Source of the DNA: Metabacillus sp. KUDC1714 | GTDB lineage: Bacteria > Bacillota > Bacilli > Bacillales > Bacillaceae | DNA length: 64,000 nt | Reading direction: 5' to 3' | Assembly (NCBI RefSeq): GCF_014217835.1 | Contig: NZ_CP055263.1 | Span: 5,521,501-5,585,500 of the forward strand | Shown: positions 44,766 to 53,654 of the stretch, piece by piece | Position numbering within the stretch: position 1 is the first letter of the stretch | How the letters are laid out: every line of letters starts with the position of its first letter | Translations under genes and position numbers: made by a program | The notes under the pieces: model-generated | Told to the model about the DNA's origin: nothing | The model's input: only the letters and a program-made list of their open reading frames with translations | The model's database searches: none

Positions 44766-45347
44766 TTATGGTAAAGGCACAAACAATGTAAACGTAATAT
44801 CATCTTTTTTTAGATTGAAGCTTTCTGCACGAGCACTTAAACCACTTTTTAACGTAAGTTCATCAAGGTTGATATCAATTTCTTTTTTACTGGAGTCAAT
44901 TACTACATAATTTGGAAGATCATAATTGGTACTCATATATTTCAAAACATATGATATCGGTAATTTTAACCTGCCTATTGATAATTCCTTTACAAATAAT
45001 TGCATATTTCCATCGGATTTAACTTTAGGTTCGAGAATTAACGTCATATCGATATCTTTATTAAATGCTTTTATAACTCCATATACATTTACATTTTCCT
45101 CTAACTCGACTCGATATTGTAAGTTTTTTTGATCTGTTTCTTCTTCTAGGTAATGATTAATTAAGTCTGTTAACGACTTTTTTTCTGTACTTATAAGAAA
45201 TGGTATTAATACATCTTCACTATTTTTGTCCGTTTTCACTTCTTCAATCGGCTTTTCACTAGGTATTAGCAACGAAGTCGTAACAAAAATGATGAATAAT
45301 ACATTTATGATAATTAGTACAAGAAAGGATAGTTTCCATTTATTCAT
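44766..45347 (-). CDS. ypmS: DUF2140 membrane protein YpmS
   Basis: A 193-residue protein with an N-terminal membrane segment (LSFLVLIIINVLFIIFVTTSLL) and an extracellular beta-rich domain, characteristic of DUF2140 (YpmS). It overlaps the end of ypmR. The first ATG at 45362 is inside ypmR; the start at 45347 (MNKWKLSF) agrees with the family. Neither has a strong ribosome site, so it may be translationally coupled. Function unknown. Confidence 0.8.
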   Translation of the reverse strand: MNKWKLSFLVLIIINVLFIIFVTTSLLIPSEKPIEEVKTDKNSEDVLIPFLISTEKKSLTDLINHYLEEETDQKNLQYRVELEENVNVYGVIKAFNKDIDMTLILEPKVKSDGNMQLFVKELSIGRLKLPISYVLKYMSTNYDLPNYVVIDSSKKEIDINLDELTLKSGLSARAESFNLKKDDITFTLFVPLP

Positions 45348-45354
45348 GAAGCAC

Positions 45355-46161
45355 TCACTCATTTCTCACTGTTGAATCTTGATAAATCTCATTTTCCTTT
45401 AATGCATCATAAACTTTGTCTGCAATTAAAGAATACCCACTTTGATTAGGATGAAACTCATCTTTATAAAGAAGTCTTTCATCACTCTCTGTGGAAAACA
45501 ATTGATCCACCGATACATAGACGGCCCTTTCATCTTGTTTTATCATTTGTTGAGTTGCTAAATTCCATTCGTTTATAATCATATCTATTTCAGTTAATTT
45601 AGGTAGCATGTATTTAAACGGATTATACAAGCCCACATAGACAATGTGTGCAGATGAATTAAGCTCTCGCACTGTAGTCAGGATAGTTTGAAATCTATTT
45701 TCATAGTTTTTCTGTTCTTTACGAAACGGTTCAAAATCAAGAGATAAAATGTTATTGCGAACAACACTCATGATATCATTACCGCCAATAGTCATAACAA
45801 TTATATCCGCATCTTTTATACTAGCTATTACTTCTTCTTCCTTCAGCTTTTTTTGAAGATTACTAGTTTTATGTCCTCTTACTCCATAGTTATCCACTAC
45901 TACTTCTCTAATATTTTCTTGTTGTTCTAACTTCTCCCTAACCATACCAATGTATCCACCTTGATTCGATTCATCTCCTACTCCTTTTGTCAATGAATCA
46001 CCAATCCCAACTAGTTTTATTGATGAGGGAACGAACTCTTCAGATGGTTCAGCTTTTTTTGTCAAAGTAACAGGTTTTGATTCAAGGTTTGAGCTTTGTT
46101 CAGACATACAACCTGTTATCAATAGACACATACTACTAACTATTAACATTTTTCTAATCAT
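45355..46161 (-). CDS. ypmR: SGNH/GDSL-family lipoprotein hydrolase YpmR
   Basis: A 268-residue lipase-like protein. The signal has lipobox LITGC (Cys18), so it is membrane-anchored outside. The SGNH motifs are GIGDSLTKG (Ser), GVRGHK (Gly region), GGNDI (Asn) and DEFHPN (Asp-His). Related proteins act as esterases or wall-polymer hydrolases. It overlaps the next gene ypmS at its end. The order ypmR-ypmS-ypmT is as in B. subtilis, although here the protease and zinc-ribbon genes interrupt it. Confidence 0.87.
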   Translation of the reverse strand: MIRKMLIVSSMCLLITGCMSEQSSNLESKPVTLTKKAEPSEEFVPSSIKLVGIGDSLTKGVGDESNQGGYIGMVREKLEQQENIREVVVDNYGVRGHKTSNLQKKLKEEEVIASIKDADIIVMTIGGNDIMSVVRNNILSLDFEPFRKEQKNYENRFQTILTTVRELNSSAHIVYVGLYNPFKYMLPKLTEIDMIINEWNLATQQMIKQDERAVYVSVDQLFSTESDERLLYKDEFHPNQSGYSLIADKVYDALKENEIYQDSTVRNE

Positions 46162-46224
46162 AAAATCACCCTGCTATTTGGTCTAGGGACAAAGTATATC
46201 ATTATATTAAGTGCATATTTTAGT

Positions 46225-46252
46225 AAAAAAGATTCCAAATGGAATCTTTTTT
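46225..46252. terminator. terminator after ypmQ
   Basis: AAAAAAGATTCC (46225-46236) pairs perfectly with its complement (46241-46252). It is 124 bases beyond the ypmQ stop. Confidence 0.8.
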
Positions 46253-46375
46253 GCGTAATCTAACTATATTTATCCCTTTTAAACGGGTACAAAAACCTAT
46301 ATTAGGAGGTGCCGATATTCTCCGAGGAAGGACATAAGACTGGGATTAGCAAACCAAAAGACATTGCACCTTAAG

Positions 46376-46969
46376 TTATTTTGTTAAAGCTTTAATATCA
46401 GTTATTATTTGATCATAAGGTGGCTGATCAACACCATTATAATCTTTCATAACAACTCCATTTTGATCGATTAAGTAAAAGCTAGTTCCATGAACAACTT
46501 GATCAGAATTACTTGGTTTTTGAACAATTGTTTTAAAGCTTTCCATAGCGAATTCCTGAATTTCCTTTTGTGTGTATCCTGTTAAAAAGCTCCAATTTTC
46601 AAAAGAAATTGAATAAGGCTCAGCAAACTCCTTTAATTTTTCAGGTGTATCAATTTCCGGATCAACGCTGAAAGAAATAATCTTCGCATCTAATCCCTCT
46701 GCTTTTATCCTCTTTTGTATCTCAGTCATATGCGCGGTCATAGGTGGACACACTGTTTCACAACTTGTAAAAATAAAATTAGCAATCCAAACATCACCTT
46801 TTAAATCCTTTAAAGAAACATTTTGACCTTCTTGATTTTTGTATTGAAAGGACTGTACCTCATAATTAAGCGGATCTGCTATTGGAGATGAATTACCACA
46901 TGCTGAAATAAACAGAAGTACAAGCGCAAATATAGAAAATAATAATACATGTTTAAATTTCTTCTTCAT
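46376..46969 (-). CDS. ypmQ: SCO1/SenC-family lipoprotein YpmQ
   Basis: A 197-residue membrane-anchored copper chaperone for cytochrome c oxidase. The signal ends in lipobox ISAC (Cys24). The thioredoxin-like domain has the copper-binding CxxxC (CETVC in FTSCETVCPPM) and the later His (VVHGTSFYLI). The B. subtilis homologue YpmQ is needed for cytochrome caa3 assembly. It is a single-gene unit between a terminator and the nucleoside hydrolase gene. Confidence 0.92.
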   Translation of the reverse strand: MKKKFKHVLLFSIFALVLLFISACGNSSPIADPLNYEVQSFQYKNQEGQNVSLKDLKGDVWIANFIFTSCETVCPPMTAHMTEIQKRIKAEGLDAKIISFSVDPEIDTPEKLKEFAEPYSISFENWSFLTGYTQKEIQEFAMESFKTIVQKPSNSDQVVHGTSFYLIDQNGVVMKDYNGVDQPPYDQIITDIKALTK

Positions 46970-47068
46970 TAATCTTCACCCTTCGTTTTTCATCGACAAA
47001 TAAAAGTGTATCAAATTACCTGGTGTAATTAAAGGCAAAGCTTGTGAAGAATTCATGACAACATGACA

Positions 47069-48055
47069 TTAAAAATCCAGTTCGCTTTTAAAGGTTCTAA
47101 TAACATCTGAAACAAAGTAATCATAATCAAAACGAATCGCTATAGAATGTATTGGGAATTTTGCTAACTCTTTATAAGGTCTAAAATCACCTATACTCAA
47201 TCCTCTAGCATCACCATTACTCGTATCAATTTTTACTGGCTTTTCTATAAATTGAAATGCATCATGATTAACAGTTGCCCATAGAGCTAAAAGGTCATGC
47301 ATTGGTCCACCTGTTATAGAAGGATCTCTTTTTTTATACCAATTTGAATAGTAATCAATCATTGGCTTTAACATTTGACCAATCTTGTCGTCAGTTTCCT
47401 TCGTAAATACATCCAACTCATTTAACTTACTTTCGGGAATAATCGCATAATTTGTAATATTTAAGGGAAAGATCTTTACATTTTCAGCATACGTAAGAAC
47501 AAGGTTTGCTGCATAATGATCACTATAAAAATTAGCCTCAGCTACTGGTGATGCATTACCTGGATATAAGAATGCTCCACCCATAATATATATTTCTTTA
47601 ACTTTTGACATTAGATTAGGATATAGGACAATTGCAGTGGCTAATGATGTTAATCTCCCGACATTTACAATGGTAAGCTCATGTTCGTATTCGGTAATAA
47701 CTGAAGAAATCTGATGGAAATTTTCAAATTCAGATGGGGGTTCCACTTTTATTTTTGGGTAAATGGGACCCATTCCATATTCACCATGGATTTCAGGAAA
47801 ATAAGTCGGATTCTCGCCTGTTAATGGTCGAACTGCACCACCAATTATCGTAATATTTGTTTTGTCTGTTATTTCTTGAATAAATGTTGCAGTTCTCGTT
47901 GCATTCTCTTTTGAGATATTTCCATAATCGACAACAACACCAACAATATCAATTTTTTCACTATAATAAGCAAAAAGTAACGCGACAATATCATCAATTC
48001 CAAAGTCTCCAATAAAAAGAACTTTTTTCTTAATAATATACACCACCTCCAACAT
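47069..48055 (-). CDS. inosine-uridine nucleoside hydrolase family protein
   Basis: A 328-residue hydrolase that cleaves the N-glycosidic bond of nucleosides. The N-terminal metal-binding motif, usually DxDxGxDD, is present as FIGDFGIDDIVALL, with the first Asp replaced. The conserved NVGRLTSLATAI and YIMGGA segments follow. The start is unclear: TTGGAGGTGGTG precedes TATATTATTAAG, so a GTG or even an ATT could be used instead of the ATG at 48055. The nucleoside specificity is unknown. It is not in a nucleoside operon. Confidence 0.85.
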   Translation of the reverse strand: MLEVVYIIKKKVLFIGDFGIDDIVALLFAYYSEKIDIVGVVVDYGNISKENATRTATFIQEITDKTNITIIGGAVRPLTGENPTYFPEIHGEYGMGPIYPKIKVEPPSEFENFHQISSVITEYEHELTIVNVGRLTSLATAIVLYPNLMSKVKEIYIMGGAFLYPGNASPVAEANFYSDHYAANLVLTYAENVKIFPLNITNYAIIPESKLNELDVFTKETDDKIGQMLKPMIDYYSNWYKKRDPSITGGPMHDLLALWATVNHDAFQFIEKPVKIDTSNGDARGLSIGDFRPYKELAKFPIHSIAIRFDYDYFVSDVIRTFKSELDF

Positions 48056-48135
48056 GCTTGTGTTTAATTAAATTATATGTCATTAAAACCCAGTTATTGC
48101 AAAACTCATTTTCTTTCAACATTTTTTCTGGGCCT

Positions 48136-48170
48136 AAAAAAGGGACTAGCATAATTTGCTAATCCCTTTT
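48136..48170 (-). terminator. terminator of the DegV-family gene
   Basis: On the minus strand AAAAGGGATTAGC pairs with GCTAGTCCCTTTT through one G-U pair. It abuts the gene stop. Confidence 0.8.
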
Positions 48171-48171
48171 A

Positions 48172-49014
48172 TTACTCAGCAAAGAACATAAAACCTATTG
48201 CACCAGGTCCTGTGTGTGTTGAAATAACTGGAGTGGTAAACGAAATATCAACAGGACAATTTGGGTTAATATCCGCAATCGCTTGTTTTAGCTTTGAGGC
48301 TAAGTCAAATGCATCTGCATGGGCTATCCCTACAGCTTTTACTGTTTTACCTTTTACATCATCAGCAAATTGCTTTACGAGATATTTAATTGCTTGTGAC
48401 TGACTCCGTACCTTGCCAATTGGTGTATATACGCCATCCTGGAGGCTAGCTATTGGCTTAATATTCAATAATGATCCTATTAAAGCTTTCCCCCTACCAA
48501 TTCTCCCACCCTTAACAAGATTATCTAGGGTGTCTACCGTAATATAAAGTGTTGTATTTTTGCGAATTTCCTCTACTCTTTGCAAGATTTGTTCTTTTGT
48601 ATATCCTTTCTTAGCCATTTTTGCTGCTTCTATAACCTGAAAGCCCAAAGCTTTAGAAATAAACATCGAATCCACTACTGTAACGTCTGCAGCTGACATC
48701 TGTGCCGCTCCCTGAGCTGATTGCATTGTTCCGCTCATACCTCTCGTCATATGGATCGAAATAATTGCGCTACCATCTTTGCTTAAATTGTCATATACCT
48801 CTAAAAATTTCCCAGTAGGCGGCTGCGAGCTTTTGGGAAGCTCCTCTGATTGTTTCATCATTTTAATAAACTCACTAGGTGTAAGATCTACGCCGTCTGT
48901 ATATGTATTGTTATCAATTGTAATTGATAATGGTACAACCGTAATTTCATATTCATCAAGAATTTCTTTACTTACATCAATTGTGGAGTCTGTTACGATT
49001 CTAACATTGCTCAT
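48172..49014 (-). CDS. DegV family fatty-acid-binding protein
   Basis: A 280-residue protein. It begins VRIVTDSTIDVSKEIL and has the family's KSSQPP and ISIHMTRGMSGTMQSA loops near the bound lipid. DegV-type proteins bind fatty acids and serve as FakB subunits of fatty-acid kinase. The ATG at 49014 is standard. Its partner FakA is not in this window. It lies between a nucleoside hydrolase gene and ypmP. Confidence 0.88.
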   Translation of the reverse strand: MSNVRIVTDSTIDVSKEILDEYEITVVPLSITIDNNTYTDGVDLTPSEFIKMMKQSEELPKSSQPPTGKFLEVYDNLSKDGSAIISIHMTRGMSGTMQSAQGAAQMSAADVTVVDSMFISKALGFQVIEAAKMAKKGYTKEQILQRVEEIRKNTTLYITVDTLDNLVKGGRIGRGKALIGSLLNIKPIASLQDGVYTPIGKVRSQSQAIKYLVKQFADDVKGKTVKAVGIAHADAFDLASKLKQAIADINPNCPVDISFTTPVISTHTGPGAIGFMFFAE

Positions 49015-49256
49015 TTCATCACATCCCTAAAAATACTATCTCTTATTATACATTCTATCTATTATGATTCAATGTATATAATGGCTGATTCCATATAGGA
49101 TAGTGAATCTTTTATGATATTTTTCCACGTATGTTATCATCACATTCACAACTACGAATTGTAATAAAAAGATAATTAAAAGTACAAAAACTCTCAAGCT
49201 GATGGATGTGTCCGTATCATAGAACATAAGAAATCTTCAATTAATGCACAAAAAAA

Positions 49257-49274
49257 AACCAGATTTCTCTGGTT
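49257..49274 (-). terminator. terminator of ypmP
   Basis: AACCAGA (49257-49263) pairs with TCTGGTT (49268-49274) and a T-run follows on the minus strand. It lies 15 bases past the stop of ypmP. Confidence 0.8.
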
Positions 49275-49289
49275 CAGTTGAAGGTTTCA

Positions 49290-49541
49290 CTATGCATTGT
49301 TTTTTAATATATAGGTTCCAAAAATCGCCTCATAATCAGGCCATTTTATCACCTTTTTCAAATAATCTTTAAATGAATAACTACTTTTTGGTTGTTTTTG
49401 GGCATAAATAATTGTTAAAAATTTTTGTAAACGGATTTGAAGCATGAAACGGTATTTGTTATCTTCCTCCAATACTGGGATATCAGTAATTTTTACCTTC
49501 TGTCCACTCATCAGCTTGAACTCTAGGCTTTTTAATAACAA
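49290..49541 (-). CDS. ypmP: DUF2535 protein YpmP
   Basis: An 83-residue soluble protein, the length of B. subtilis YpmP. The stretch LEFKLMSGQKVKITDIPV opens the DUF2535 family and SYSFKDYLKKVIKWPDYEAIF ends it. Its place next to ilvA is as in B. subtilis. Function unknown. Confidence 0.8.
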   Translation of the reverse strand: MLLKSLEFKLMSGQKVKITDIPVLEEDNKYRFMLQIRLQKFLTIIYAQKQPKSSYSFKDYLKKVIKWPDYEAIFGTYILKNNA

Positions 49542-49634
49542 GTTATCAATCCTCTTTTTTACCCGTTTCCTATATTATAACCCAATATTTAAATGAAGTC
49601 TGTCTAAAATTGTCACATAAAAAGATTTTTTTCA

Positions 49635-50903
49635 CTAAATAAGCAAATGAAATAAATTGCTATCTTTATTTACATCAGTATAATAGAATCCTTTTTTCTT
49701 CATTCTTTGAAGTAATGGATCATAATCCTCTTTTTGTTTTAATTCAATACCTACTAATGCAGGTCCATTATCTTTGTTATTCTTTTTAGTATATTCAAAG
49801 CGGTTAATATCATCATCTGGTCCAAGAACTTCATCTAAGAATTCTCTAAGTGCACCTGCACGTTGTGGGAAGTTTACAATAAAATAATGCTGTAAGCCTT
49901 CATAGATCATTGAACGCTCTTTAATTTCTTGCATCCTACCAATATCATTATTACCACCGCTAACGACACAGACAACATTTTTGCCTTTTATCTGATCTCT
50001 TAGAAAATCAAGTGCAGCAATTGGCATCGCTCCAGCTGGTTCAGCAACAATCGCATTTTCATTATATAACTCTAAAATAGTTGTACATACTTTTCCCTCT
50101 GGACATAGCACAACCTCGTCAACAACATCTTTACAAATCTCAAAGGTTTTATCACCAATTCTTTTTACTGCTGCTCCATCAACAAACTTATCGATTTTAT
50201 CGAGAGAAACCACTTTATCTTCTAATCTAGAGTTAAATAAAGAAGCTGCACCTTCTGGCTCTACCCCAATCATTTTTGTAGAAGGAGAAATACTATTAAA
50301 ATAAGTACCTAAACCTGAAATTAATCCCCCGCCTCCAACACTTGCGAAAACGTAATCAATATCAACATCCGTATCATTTAAAATTTCAACTGCGACTGTG
50401 CCTTGACCAGCAATCACATCAACATCATCAAAAGGATGGATAAACGTACGATTTTCTTCCTCACAACAGATTACAGCTTTTTGGTATGCATCATCAAATG
50501 TATCTCCAGTTAAAATAATTTCAACATATTCTTTACCAAATAACTCAACCTGTGTGACCTTTTGTCGTGGAGTTGTTGATGGCATGAAAATTTTACCGTG
50601 AATTTTTAATTGTCTACATGAATATGCAACACCTTGAGCATGATTCCCAGCACTCGCACATACAATGCCATTTACTGTTTGCAGTTCATCAAGTTGTTTA
50701 ATTTTATTAAAAGCTCCGCGAATCTTAAACGATCGAACTACTTGTAAATCCTCACGTTTTAAATAAACATTGCATTGAAATTTTTCAGAAAGCTGTTCAT
50801 TTTTTTGAAGTGGTGTGTGAGTCACAACATCCTTCAACAAATGATGTGCCTTTAAAATATCTTCCACGTATACCTTTTGTAATTCATTGATAGTTTGCTT
50901 CAT
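49635..50903 (-). CDS. ilvA: threonine dehydratase
   Basis: The first enzyme of isoleucine synthesis, which makes 2-oxobutanoate from threonine. The PLP lysine is Lys60 in SFKIRGAF. The glycine-rich phosphate loop is GGGGLISGLG. An ACT-like regulatory domain occupies about 330-422. The ATG at 50903 gives 422 residues, the B. subtilis length; GAAAGGG lies eight bases before it. It is a single-gene unit facing away from yplP. Confidence 0.95.
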   Translation of the reverse strand: MKQTINELQKVYVEDILKAHHLLKDVVTHTPLQKNEQLSEKFQCNVYLKREDLQVVRSFKIRGAFNKIKQLDELQTVNGIVCASAGNHAQGVAYSCRQLKIHGKIFMPSTTPRQKVTQVELFGKEYVEIILTGDTFDDAYQKAVICCEEENRTFIHPFDDVDVIAGQGTVAVEILNDTDVDIDYVFASVGGGGLISGLGTYFNSISPSTKMIGVEPEGAASLFNSRLEDKVVSLDKIDKFVDGAAVKRIGDKTFEICKDVVDEVVLCPEGKVCTTILELYNENAIVAEPAGAMPIAALDFLRDQIKGKNVVCVVSGGNNDIGRMQEIKERSMIYEGLQHYFIVNFPQRAGALREFLDEVLGPDDDINRFEYTKKNNKDNGPALVGIELKQKEDYDPLLQRMKKKGFYYTDVNKDSNLFHLLI

Positions 50904-51043
50904 CTTCACGACCCTTTCAACTGCTTGTTAATAGAAAATTATATCATGAATATTCAAAATTTAAAGGAAATAATAGAAAGTTTCACATATTTTTTAAATG
51001 TAAGTACTTATCATTGATTTAAAAATTGAAGATGAATTTCACC

Positions 51044-51079
51044 AATTGGGTGTATTTAGTTTTAATTGGGTGTTATAAT
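51044..51079 (+). promoter_or_regulatory. extended -10 promoter with direct repeats upstream of yplP
   Basis: AATTGGGTGT occurs at 51044-51053 and again at 51064-51073, exactly 20 bases apart. The second copy runs into an extended -10 (TGTTATAAT, 51071-51079). No good -35 is seen. The repeats may be an activator or repressor site. Confidence 0.5.
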
Positions 51080-51108
51080 GATTTTACACCACGTTCGGAG
51101 GTTATGAT

Positions 51109-52203
51109 TTGAATTCAAACAAAAGTTTTTTTACATGTGAGCAAGTTCGGAATTTTTCACACAATCCACTATCTAGCTTTTCAGATATTATTTCAGAACA
51201 TCCCTCTCTATTGGAGAATGTTCATATTGCAAAAAAAATAGCCTTGACTGACTTTCCAATCCTTATACATGGAGCAACAGGAACAGGCAAGGATTTATTC
51301 GCTCAAGCAATACACACACATTCACCTCGTAAAAATTGCGCATTTGTGACAGTTGATTGTAAAGAACATAATGCTGAATTATTAGAAGAGGAACTGTTTG
51401 GCTACGAAGACATTTCTAATGATTCTTCTAGTTTGTTTGACTTGGCAACTGGCGGAACAATATTTTTTAATAATATTGGTGATTTATCTCCAAAAATACA
51501 AACAAAGATTTTAAGTGTTATTGAAAATAAGGGATGGAGACGTTTAAATGGCTCCAGGCTCATCCCCTTAAATGTTCGATTCATTTCCGCTACAAATAAA
51601 CATTTAGCGCTTGAAAATGACTTTAGAGATGATTTATTGTACCGACTAAATGTACTATCGATCTCGTTACCTGAAGTTAAGGAGATAAAACAAGATATAC
51701 AAGTTTTCATCGAACATTTCCTTGCTAAATCAGGGAGTACGATTAGAATAGACCAGGCCGTGCAAGATGCTTTAAATCATTATGACTGGCCAGGTAATAT
51801 TCGAGAAATAAAAAACACGGTCGATTATATGCTAACCGTCTCTGATGGAAGATCGATTCAGCTACATGACCTACCTCATGGTCTCATTCGCGTCGATAAA
51901 CAGAAAACGAAGAAGCCTCAAGAAAAAAATACTATTCAATTAACAATGATGGACAAACTGGAATATGCGTTTATTCTAGAAGAAATTAAACTGCAAAACG
52001 AAAAAGGTGAACCAGCTAGCAGACGAGTTATTTCTGAGAATAGTAAATCTTTATCAAATCCTTTAACGACTCAACAAGTCAGACATCGTTTGGATTTCTT
52101 AGAAAAGCATCATTATGTCACTAAGGGTAGAGGCCGAGCTGGAACAAAAATCACCCTAGAGGGAGTAGACTTTTTACTTTCACTCAAGGAAATTATTAAA
52201 TAA
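51109..52203 (+). CDS. yplP: YplP-like sigma-54-type AAA+ regulator (degenerate)
   Basis: A 364-residue protein resembling the central domain of sigma-54 activators. Walker A is present (GATGTGKD). Where the family has GAFTGA it has GYEDISNDSSSLFD, and Walker B, normally FLDE, reads FFNN (GGTIFFNNIGD). The arginine-finger region DDLLYRLN is intact. The C-terminal end is winged-helix-like (QQVRHRLDFLEKHHYVTKG), not a Fis-type HTH. The start is TTG with CGGAGGTTATGA upstream. B. subtilis YplP is in the same location. Whether this protein is active is uncertain. Confidence 0.8.
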   Translation: MNSNKSFFTCEQVRNFSHNPLSSFSDIISEHPSLLENVHIAKKIALTDFPILIHGATGTGKDLFAQAIHTHSPRKNCAFVTVDCKEHNAELLEEELFGYEDISNDSSSLFDLATGGTIFFNNIGDLSPKIQTKILSVIENKGWRRLNGSRLIPLNVRFISATNKHLALENDFRDDLLYRLNVLSISLPEVKEIKQDIQVFIEHFLAKSGSTIRIDQAVQDALNHYDWPGNIREIKNTVDYMLTVSDGRSIQLHDLPHGLIRVDKQKTKKPQEKNTIQLTMMDKLEYAFILEEIKLQNEKGEPASRRVISENSKSLSNPLTTQQVRHRLDFLEKHHYVTKGRGRAGTKITLEGVDFLLSLKEIIK

Positions 52204-52248
52204 AAGCACTATTCTATGAGATTGTTATATTTTTAAACGAAAACTATT

Positions 52249-52319
52249 AAGGTTGATTGGAGCGGAAATTAACCACACCGCATTACTTGTAATAGCAACA
52301 AAGTTTGAGAAAACAGCCT
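52249..52319 (-). repeat. relic of a family A element with an internal deletion
   Basis: The left end GGTTGATTGGAGCGGAA matches one end of the family A core flank and the right end AGCAACAAAGTTTGAGAAAACAGCCT matches the other end. The GC-rich centre of about 150 bases is missing. The remnant is 71 bases and lies between yplP and yplQ. Confidence 0.7.
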
Positions 52320-52391
52320 AAATAAAAACACATCCTCATTAATAATCGCAGACTTATGGAACAAATTGATTTACTAAGAAAGGAGATTCAC

Positions 52392-53033
52392 ATGGCAAAC
52401 ACACACACATTCTCAAAAGGCGAAGAGATTGCTAATTCGATTACACATGGAATTGGTGGATTACTCAGTATTGCAGGGCTCGTTATTTTAATCGTTTTCT
52501 CTTCTTTATATGGAACTCCATGGCACATCGTAAGCTTTACTTTATTTGGGGTGACAATGGTGCTGTTATACACCGCTTCTACCCTTGTCCATAGCTTTCC
52601 AGCTGGAAAAGCGAAGGACATATTTGAAATACTAGATCATTCAGCTATTTACTTTTTTATCGCTGGAACCTATACTCCCTTCTTATTTATTGCAGTTAAA
52701 GGGTGGGTTGGATGGACTTTATTCGGAGTTGTTTGGGGACTCGCGATTGCTGGAACAGTATTTAAATCATTTTTTGTGAAAAAGTATTTATTTTTTTCAA
52801 CGATTATGTATGTTGTAATGGGCTGGTTAATTGTTTTTGCTTGGAACCATATTACTGAAAATGTTGCTTTTAATGGTGTAGTTTTATTAGTTATCGGAGG
52901 AGTACTTTACACAATTGGTGCCGTCTTTTATATGTGGAGAGGATTTAAATACCACCATGCAGTTTGGCATATCTTTGTGTTAGCAGGTACAATTCTACAT
53001 TTCTTTTCTATCTTGTTTTATCTTTTACCATAA
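52392..53033 (+). CDS. yplQ: hemolysin III family membrane protein YplQ
   Basis: A 213-residue protein with seven hydrophobic segments of the hemolysin III/PAQR family. The conserved start is SKGEEIANSITHGIGGLLSIAGL, with His in the first segment, and DHSAIYFFIAGTYTPF. YHHAVWHIFVLAGTILHFFS gives the conserved His pair near the end, a probable metal site. The ATG at 52392 has AAAGGAGATT upstream. Cytolytic activity is not implied; many members are of unknown function. Confidence 0.9.
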   Translation: MANTHTFSKGEEIANSITHGIGGLLSIAGLVILIVFSSLYGTPWHIVSFTLFGVTMVLLYTASTLVHSFPAGKAKDIFEILDHSAIYFFIAGTYTPFLFIAVKGWVGWTLFGVVWGLAIAGTVFKSFFVKKYLFFSTIMYVVMGWLIVFAWNHITENVAFNGVVLLVIGGVLYTIGAVFYMWRGFKYHHAVWHIFVLAGTILHFFSILFYLLP

Positions 53034-53035
53034 GC

Positions 53036-53104
53036 AAAAGCAGCCTCTATACGTTGTTCATACTAGTACATTTAACAAGTGTGAACAATTTAGAGGCTGC
53101 TTTT
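53036..53104. terminator. terminator between yplQ and dfrA
   Basis: AAAAGCAGCCTCTA (53036-53049) pairs with 53091-53104, and an inner TTGTTCA/TGAACAA stem adds length. It has T-runs at both ends and serves yplQ and perhaps dfrA. Confidence 0.85.
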
Positions 53105-53165
53105 TTTATAAGGCTATTTTTTTAATCTTGCATTTCTTTAAGATTTTAACAAATTAATATAAAAC

Positions 53166-53654
53166 CTAGTTTTTTCTTTCGTATATGACAAAATCAAAAT
53201 CATAAGGATTTTTTTCATTTTTTATCCCGGGCTCATTTGAGATTGTTTCCCATTCGGTATCATTTGTTTCTGGAAAGAAAGTGTCTCCTTCAAATTCGTG
53301 ATGAATATGTGTTATATATAAACGATCACTAAAAGGAAGCAATTCTTTAAATATCTCCGCACCACCGATGACAAAAATTTCTTCGTCCACTTTTCTTGCC
53401 ATTTCTAAAAATTCGTCAATTGAATGCAACACCTTACATCCATCATGCGAAAATTGTTGATCTCTTGTTATAATTATATTTTCCCGACCTGGTAATGGCC
53501 TACCAATAGATTCAAATGTTTTGCGTCCCATCACAATTTTATGGTCCATTGTGATGCGTTTAAAATATGCCAAATCCTGAGGTAAATGCCAAGGGAGCTG
53601 ATTATTACTACCGATAAGTCTGTTTTTATCCATTGCATATAGTAAAGAAATCAT
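53166..53654 (-). CDS. dfrA: dihydrofolate reductase
   Basis: A 162-residue NADPH-dependent enzyme that regenerates tetrahydrofolate. [31 protein letters not shown] carries the family's catalytic acid (Asp in LPQDLAYF). The start ATG overlaps the thyB stop by four bases (ATGA), so the two are translated as a coupled pair, which fits their shared folate cycle. The gene is followed by a terminator towards yplQ. Confidence 0.95.
   Translation of the reverse strand: MISLLYAMDKNRLIGSNNQLPWHLPQDLAYFKRITMDHKIVMGRKTFESIGRPLPGRENIIITRDQQFSHDGCKVLHSIDEFLEMARKVDEEIFVIGGAEIFKELLPFSDRLYITHIHHEFEGDTFFPETNDTEWETISNEPGIKNEKNPYDFDFVIYERKN

Noticed and set aside
50904..51108. T-box or CodY site upstream of ilvA
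   Set aside because: No T-box stem or conserved core was seen, and the best CodY-like match had only about 10 of 15 positions.
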